A DNA stretch of 64,000 nucleotides. Origin: Dioscorea cayenensis subsp. rotundata. Its lineage: Eukaryota > Streptophyta > Magnoliopsida > Dioscoreales > Dioscoreaceae. The notes below the pieces were generated by a model. That model was given only the letters and a program-made list of their open reading frames with translations, did no database searches and was not told the DNA's origin. Position numbers and translations under genes: made by a program. Shown piece after piece: positions 58,601 through 64,000 of the stretch; the first letter of the stretch is position 1, and each line of letters opens with the position of its first letter. Location of the stretch: contig NC_052479.1 in the NCBI RefSeq assembly GCF_009730915.1, positions 682,001 through 746,000 of the forward strand, written 5' to 3'.

Positions 58601-59997
58601 AAGTTCTCGTTACTCAACATATGAGCATGCCTGGATGGTATCTCTTCTATCTCACCTTCATAATCATGTGGGACAAGTTTCTTGTTCAAAAAGTTGTTTT
58701 GTATATATTATTTGCTCTTTTGTTTCTTTTGTTTCTTAAACAGGATGTGCACCAGTGTCCGCCACTTTGGAAAGTTGAATCTGCCTTTTTTTTTTTTAAT
58801 ATTTACAGAAGCTGATGGTTGCATGCCATTACCTTACTTTATTGGATATATAATCTAATCTGATTCTTGTGTTTATATGTATATGTGACATAGAGCTGAT
58901 CCTTTAATGTTGTTGTGATAGTTTCAAGGTATCAGTGTGTGGACACTAAGAAGGCTATCATAAGGCTCGAGCAAGGTGCACACTCTTATATGCATAGAGC
59001 TATTTCGCGTCATGGAGCATTTGCAGTTTTTTACGGCCGCCATTTGAAGTATTATATAAAGTCTCCTAAGGTATCCAATATCCATTACTTTTGCAGTTAA
59101 CCAAATTCTTATCTCAATTAAGTTGCTAAACATTTTTCAACTAACTGCCAGCACATTTATCTGGCATCTTCGTTGATATGTTCTGATATTTAACATCTGA
59201 TTTTTTTAAATAACATGATCTTTGTATTCAAATTTAGGTGTCACTTGGTAGAGCGACAGAAGGTGTGAAGGTTGATATTGATCTTGGAAGAGAAGGGCAC
59301 ACTAAAAAAATATCTCGACGTCAGGTGATTTTTCGCTCTTCATAACTTGTTGATCATGAATTCTCAACTTCATTTTGAAGGCTTAAGGTGTATCTTGACA
59401 AGATATTTGTGATTTTTTTATTATTATTAAAAGAAGCCTGTTTTAATTCTTGTGGGTGGATGCTAAATTAGCTTTTTAATTTCCATCTCATTTATATTGC
59501 TTGACCCTCACTGTTTTGTTATTCTATCCAGGCAATTATCAAGCTGGAGCAAGACGGATCATTTTTCATGATCAATGTAGGCAAGGGTTCGATCTTCATC
59601 AACAGCAAAGAAGTACCGGCCGGAAAACGTATAAATCTAACCTCAGGTTGCTTGATTGAGGTAAGTTGATGACTGCAAAAGAAAAATTCCCAAAGAGACT
59701 CTTCAAAATACATTGAAAACAAGACCATGCTTTACTTTTACCATAACTCGAATATTTCACTTTATTGAAGAATGCTTGTGCTTTATATATAGTGAACATT
59801 GTCAATGCAATTATGGCATTGCTTCATTATTTGAAGATGATGGTTAACGAATCATCTGTTCACCTGTGCAGATCCGGGGCATGAGATTCATATTCGAAAT
59901 GAACCAATCAGCCGCAAGTCAATATCTGAGAAATTCGCAAGGAAGCAAAAAAGACCAGGACACGAAATTTGAATGGTTACCCGGTCAAGCCTCTTGA
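55655..59997 (+). CDS. FHA-domain protein with MCRS1-type N terminus
   Basis: Related to microspherule protein 1, a nuclear scaffold found in animals with INO80 and NSL complexes; the plant role is poorly known. Seven exons join in phase: 55655-55723, 56082-58244, 58326-58383, 58922-59070, 59238-59324, 59532-59660, 59872-59997; 926 residues. Residues 1-75 carry the MCRS_N-type start (WIPEDDLLLKNAVE, SLAKGAVRFSRRYTIKELQD, RWRSLLYD). A long, polar, poorly structured middle is encoded by one 2.2-kb exon. Then a conserved block (KAIIRLEQGAHSYMHRAISR, GAFAVFYGRHLKYYI) leads into the FHA domain (VSLGRATEGVKVDIDLGREG, KKISRRQAIIKLEQDGSFFM, GSIFINSKEVPAG, LIEIRGMRFIFEMN), with the phosphothreonine-pocket residues in GRAT and SRRQ, and N in the FMINVGKG loop. 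FHA domains bind phosphothreonine peptides. Frame is intact. Confidence 0.92.
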
Positions 59998-60343
59998 GGC
60001 CGGGCAACCCACTAGGAAGGCGATTGTTTTCCGTTTGTTGTTGCCGATGCGCTTGCTTTTCTCTGTATCTTGTGAAAAATCATATCATCTGTTGTTTAAT
60101 CCATAATGTGAGAACCATCATTTCCAGCAGCATAAATATATGTACATATATACATATGCAGAGATGTAAATAAGAGCTCTCAAAATGATTTTTGTGCCAT
60201 TTAAATACAAGTTTGTATGTTGATATCCTTTTGTTAATCTCGTACTAATCTAAGACCGCCGGTCTTGTTATTTTTATTTTCATATAGAATGGAACACATA
60301 AATGGAAAATATGAAGATGCATATGTGCAAAATACAGCAAACA
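59998..60343. other. Convergent 3' flanks of the FHA and TRM32-like genes
   Basis: 346 bp of 3' untranslated and spacer DNA between two convergent genes. No feature recognised. Confidence 0.5.
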
Positions 60344-63044
60344 TTATTGACGATAAAATTTATGGAATTGATATACAACTTCATCGAGTAAATCATTGAG
60401 TATTATATCCTCCAATTCAAGACCCACAATCTCAATCTCATGCTGAAGATTCATCCATCCATCATTCCGGGCATAATGCCGAGCCACAAGTGACTCTACA
60501 GCCTCATCTTCCTGCATTTGAGAACTTAGATGCCAACTAATGTTTGCCCACACCTCCTGAAGCAGATGTGATCCTGAAGGCACTGGCCTTGTGCGCGAAA
60601 CCAAATGTGACAACAATGGGCAGTATGTGAATAAATTGTTGTAAATTTCGAATAAAACTTCATTGACAAGATCGAACAGAAGTTCTTCATCGAATACTTT
60701 GTCGGATTCGGAGTTTGTTGGATGGTCGGGTGAGTATAATTCCCTGAGATAATCTTCGCCAATGAATCCAGATTTTCGTAAGATTGCTTGCACATAGTTG
60801 AACTCAGCCTCGTCTTTCCGTTGCACACCAATGTTAAGGGTGCTGCTCAAGACAGTGAGCTCCATTGAAGCTTCGTCATTATCAATGTCTGCTTCAATTC
60901 TTTCAACATTCTCTAAATCTGCAACAATTGTTTGAATGAAATTCATTCAAATCAGAAGTTCTATTTAATACAAAAAGTTGAAGGAATTTACCTTCTTGAA
61001 CTGTAAAATCATGTGGTGTGATAGAATGTTTATCTCGATCTTGCTCATTAGTCGAATAGTTAATTTCCATGTCTCTATGAACTGTCAATTGATCATCTAC
61101 TACTATGATTCGTTCTAGTAATAAATCTGATTCAGCATAATCACCCACCATCTTCAGTTCATCAGAATTGTCTGTACCATCTAAGAAACAGCCATCCAAA
61201 ATATATGTACTCTCTAAATCTAGTGACAGAGATGCATTATGTCCTCTACTTTCATCATCCTCATTTGATATATACGAATCAAAGTCAGGAAGGGAAAAAA
61301 TTCTATCCAAAGAGTTATCTGTTCTCATTGTTTGCGATCTCTCCGGTGGCCTTTCAGGTTCTCTGCTTGATATGGATTTTAACAAACCGGAATACTTATC
61401 TAAAGATTCGGTAAGCGAGCGAGACCTTCTAATTCTTTTACTTGCATATTTGCTGTCTCTGACAAAGCTTTCAGATGAGCATCTTTTCCATGAGCCTAGG
61501 ACACCTTTCTTCATATTATTGGATACTTTACGACCACAGGGAATTTTATGCATAATGCTATCCATTGAGATTCGATGAAGCTCTTTGCTGTTATCCTTTA
61601 TCACATCCATTATCCTATGCTTAATGTATTTGTAGCGGCTTAATACGGTTGCATTGTTATTTTGTTTCTTCAATATGTTAGTCTCCTTCTCCCGACTGGC
61701 TTCTGCTCCACCATCTTCTAATTTCACTGAATGAGCAACTTCGTCAAGAATGCTGTGATCAGAGGGTGAGCACTCAACTTGAAGTTTTCCTTCTGAAGAG
61801 GTAGAGGGTTCACTTTCCATCCTCTTGTGTGTCAGTTGAGGAAGCCCACCACTGTTTACTGCTGTTACTGGAAATGAACAAGATTTCCATAACCCTGCCG
61901 ATACCTGGGAATTTGATTGATCCTGTATGTACTTTGTGAGTCCTAACCTTGGGTCTTGAACAACTTTTATAAACAACTCCTTGTTTGCATTTAACAATTC
62001 CACCATATGCAAGAAATCTTTGGATCTAATAGTAACATCATCACCTGATTCTTTCAAGCTCTTGTCCTGCTTTGACAAAGCCTCTTTTACTTCTTTTAAC
62101 TCTTCTCTGAGCAGCAATTCCTTCTTCAGAAAAAAATTGGTTAGCTCTTCTAGCTGGTTATTATCCACAAAATGTGAACTATTTGCCGACCCACATACTT
62201 CACATTGTTTCCCAGGAATAGATCCATCAGGGCCTTGCAGCATCAATGGCAAATGTACACCACTCAGTGAAGAAACAATGTCATGTGGATGAAGTTCAAC
62301 TGTTGAAGCATCTTTAATGGTTGCCAAATCATCGGGAAGAACATAGTCATTACATTGCATATGATGGATGGAGACAGTGCGCAGCAACCGAGTGGCTGAA
62401 GCGGAGATTTTCCGCTTATGATCTTGTTCCCGCCTTTTTTTCTTAAAAATTGGAATTCGTATTCGGGTCTTTCCAGCACCTTTATTCATGCTTTTTACAT
62501 TTTCTTCTATCTGAGATGCAGTTCAGATTTAATGCACTATCCAATCTTTAAAGCAGTTATAGACATTGTTCACCAAATAAACAACCAAGAGAACAGAGAT
62601 GCATTTAGATTTTAAAGGAGGAACAAATATGACTACGGAATCAAAAGAATGTTTAGGTAACTTGAACTCACCGGCGAACCAACTCCTACACACAAAGAAT
62701 TATGTTCTTCCTCTGTTTGAGGAATATCTTTATCTTTTACTCCTACAACAAAACATCTCATCAATATTTCACCAGCATACAAGATAAACCTACACAAATA
62801 TCAGTCATTAAACTAAACATATAGGTCGTAACTCGTAAGAGCCTAAATGTTTTCATTTCTCAAAAATCAGTTCTTTAGTCCTTAGTGTATTTAAATAGAA
62901 TTCAAAGTTACAAGTATAATATTAAGAGCCAAGAAGTAACAACTCACTCCTGTGATGGCCCTTGATCCGATGTCTCCATTGATTAAGAAGCTTCCTGACC
63001 CGAAGACGTTGATGGAGATCCAAAAACTGAATTAAACCCGACAT
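60344..63044 (-). CDS. TRM32-like DUF4378 protein
   Basis: TRM proteins recruit the TON1/TTP machinery to cortical microtubules and shape cell division and elongation; this assignment rests on overall similarity. Minus-strand exons, 5' to 3': 63044-62948, 62742-62672, 62510-60992, 60918-60344, joining in phase to 753 residues. Seen: a short conserved N-terminal motif in exon 1 (MSGLIQFLDLHQRLRVRKLL), a basic stretch (RIRIPIFKKKRREQDHKRK), a coiled region (EELTNFFLKKELLLREELKE) with DFLHMVELLNANKELFIKVV, QDPRLGL as in LONGIFOLIA/TRM proteins, a Ser/Arg-rich middle (SKRIRRSRSLTESLDKY), and a C-terminal DUF4378 domain (EAEFNYVQAILRKSGFIGED, LFDLVNEVLFEIYNN, VWANISWHLSSQMQEDEAVE, LELEDIILNDLLDEVVYQF). 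The ATG at 63044 is the first on that exon; the frame is open upstream without an ATG, so the leader is probably spliced. No disruption is seen. Confidence 0.85.
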
Positions 63045-63050
63045 GAAAGC

Positions 63051-63200
63051 TTGGATGATTGTTGCCACAAACTGTTCTAGGACCTTTATGCTACGTTGGT
63101 CATTTGACAACACCAGCTCGTATGAAGGTTCGAATGATTGTTGTCGCAAACTGTTCTAGGACCTTTATGCTGAGTTGGTCATTTGACATCACCACCTCAA
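63051..63200. repeat. Tandem duplication, about 78 bp, upstream of the TRM32-like start
   Basis: Two adjacent copies share AACTGTTCTAGGACCTTTAT and TTGGTCATTTGACA in the same order; starts near 63051 and 63129. The first copy begins right beside the start codon region. Confidence 0.9.
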
Positions 63201-63519
63201 ACAAGAGGCTACCTCAGCCTCCAGAACTAAATATAGTAACAATGCAATCTTGCTGAATTCCCTTGCAGAACAAAACATTATGCTCTTGAAATCAAGCGTG
63301 TCCCGGCATGAAGGAATCAAGATATGTGATTGTTCTACGCACTGGGACAAATCATCAATCTGAGAAATTAGAGACTTTTCTATGGAAATTAATTTTGGCT
63401 CTGCAAAGCAAGAAGATAGGAAGCACCACCAACAACAACAAATCTAAAAGTTTAGAATTTTGCCTACAAAAAGAATTGGATTCTAAAGCAAGAGGTATTA
63501 TTTCATAATTCAGAGCATC

Positions 63520-63965
63520 AAAAACACAAATTTCCCCATTGAAATAGTAGCATGCAACAATCTGAAAAAACAAAGATTTTTCTATAAAAATCATCAATTT
63601 CAAGCTAAAAAAGGGATTGCGAAACAAGAAAATAGGGATTATCAAGCATGTCGCAGCATGATGGATAATGAAAAGTCAATTTTCCCTTATGAAACACCAA
63701 GAACCAAAAATCTAAAATCCAAAACAATATATATTTTTTTCTACAAAAGCATCATTACAGAGCTCAAAAGAATTATAAAAACCAGATTTTCTTTTGAAAC
63801 AACAAAATAGGGATTACCAGACATGTTTCATGAATAACAACTAAACACAATTTCCTTCAATTGAATCACCAATTACCAACAATATTAAAAATAAATAAAT
63901 AAATAAATAGATATTTCTCTATAGAAAGCATCAATTCATAGCTCAAAAACATAGGATATACCTTG
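63520..63965. repeat. Degenerate tandem repeat, about 165-bp unit, about three copies
   Basis: A theme of TTTTTCTA-AAAA-CATCAAT, then AGCTCAAAA, then GAAACAA-AAAATAGGGATTA, then CA-GCATG recurs near 63572, 63735 and 63912, with a weaker first copy from about 63370. Diverged and AT-rich. Confidence 0.6.
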
Positions 63966-64000
63966 TGATTAAGATAACAGCAACCGTGATTGGGATTAGG

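Larger units (their letters stand above)
63045..64000. other. 5' flank/leader of the TRM32-like gene
   Basis: Contains two repeat fields (separate entries) and donor/acceptor-like words on the minus strand (for example CACAAG/gtatat near 63964). It may include untranslated exons and an intron of the TRM32-like transcript. No coding gene recognised. Confidence 0.45.

Noticed and set aside
1-64000. LTR retrotransposons or virus-derived sequence
   Set aside because: No reverse transcriptase, integrase, capsid or paired long terminal repeats were recognised on either strand.

Overview
The window is nuclear DNA from a flowering plant. Genes are split by short AT-rich GT-AG introns, intergenic DNA is AT-rich with many simple repeats, and the protein families are plant-specific (alpha-expansin, DYW-type PPR, XH-domain RNA-directed DNA methylation factor, TRM32-like DUF4378 protein, TGD2, receptor-like cytoplasmic kinase). 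Several genes start with very C-rich 5' coding sequence that relaxes toward the 3' end. That gradient is usual in monocots, so a monocot is my best guess, but the species cannot be fixed from the sequence.

Layout. 1-4600: AT-rich intergenic DNA and the 5' leader of a telomere repeat-binding (Myb/ubiquitin-like) gene, coding 4602-7889. 8559-12750: organellar exoribonuclease RNR1. 14934-16451: alpha-expansin. 17546-19824 (minus): short XH-domain FDM-like gene lacking the usual zf-XS/XS half. 20703-22448 (minus): MIP1 leucine-zipper/DUF547 protein. 24642-27269: RLCK-VII kinase of PCRK1/PBL type. 29043-29720: intronless conserved plant protein of unknown function, followed by about 2.2 kb of degenerate tandem repeats. 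32911-35664: TGD2. 36115-39409: kinesin-10. 39939-40011 (minus): tRNA-Lys(CTT). 40118-43191: ALG5. 43656-46576 (minus): Obg GTPase OBGM. 47356-52234: O-fucosyltransferase-like protein. 53165-54934: intronless DYW-class PPR protein. 55655-59997: MCRS1-like FHA protein. 60344-63044 (minus): TRM32-like DUF4378 protein.

The genes form no operon or biosynthetic cluster. Shared themes are loose: organelle maintenance (RNR1, TGD2, OBGM, the PPR protein), chromosome and cytoskeleton biology (telomere binding, kinesin-10, TRM32-like, FHA protein), and secretory-pathway glycosylation (ALG5, O-fucosyltransferase).

Two patterns stand out. First, three otherwise intact genes (telomere-binding protein three times, DUF547 protein once, OBGM once) change reading frame inside conserved exons, and all five changes are +1. 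Neighbouring genes splice cleanly in one frame. Residual single-base insertions in the assembly are the simplest cause; real disruption, particularly of the telomere-binding gene, is the alternative. Second, introns and gene flanks repeatedly carry local degenerate tandem duplications with periods from about 65 to 375 bp. I saw no LTR element, virus-derived element, CRISPR array or intact DNA transposon; one probable tRNA-derived SINE lies near 55.1 kb.
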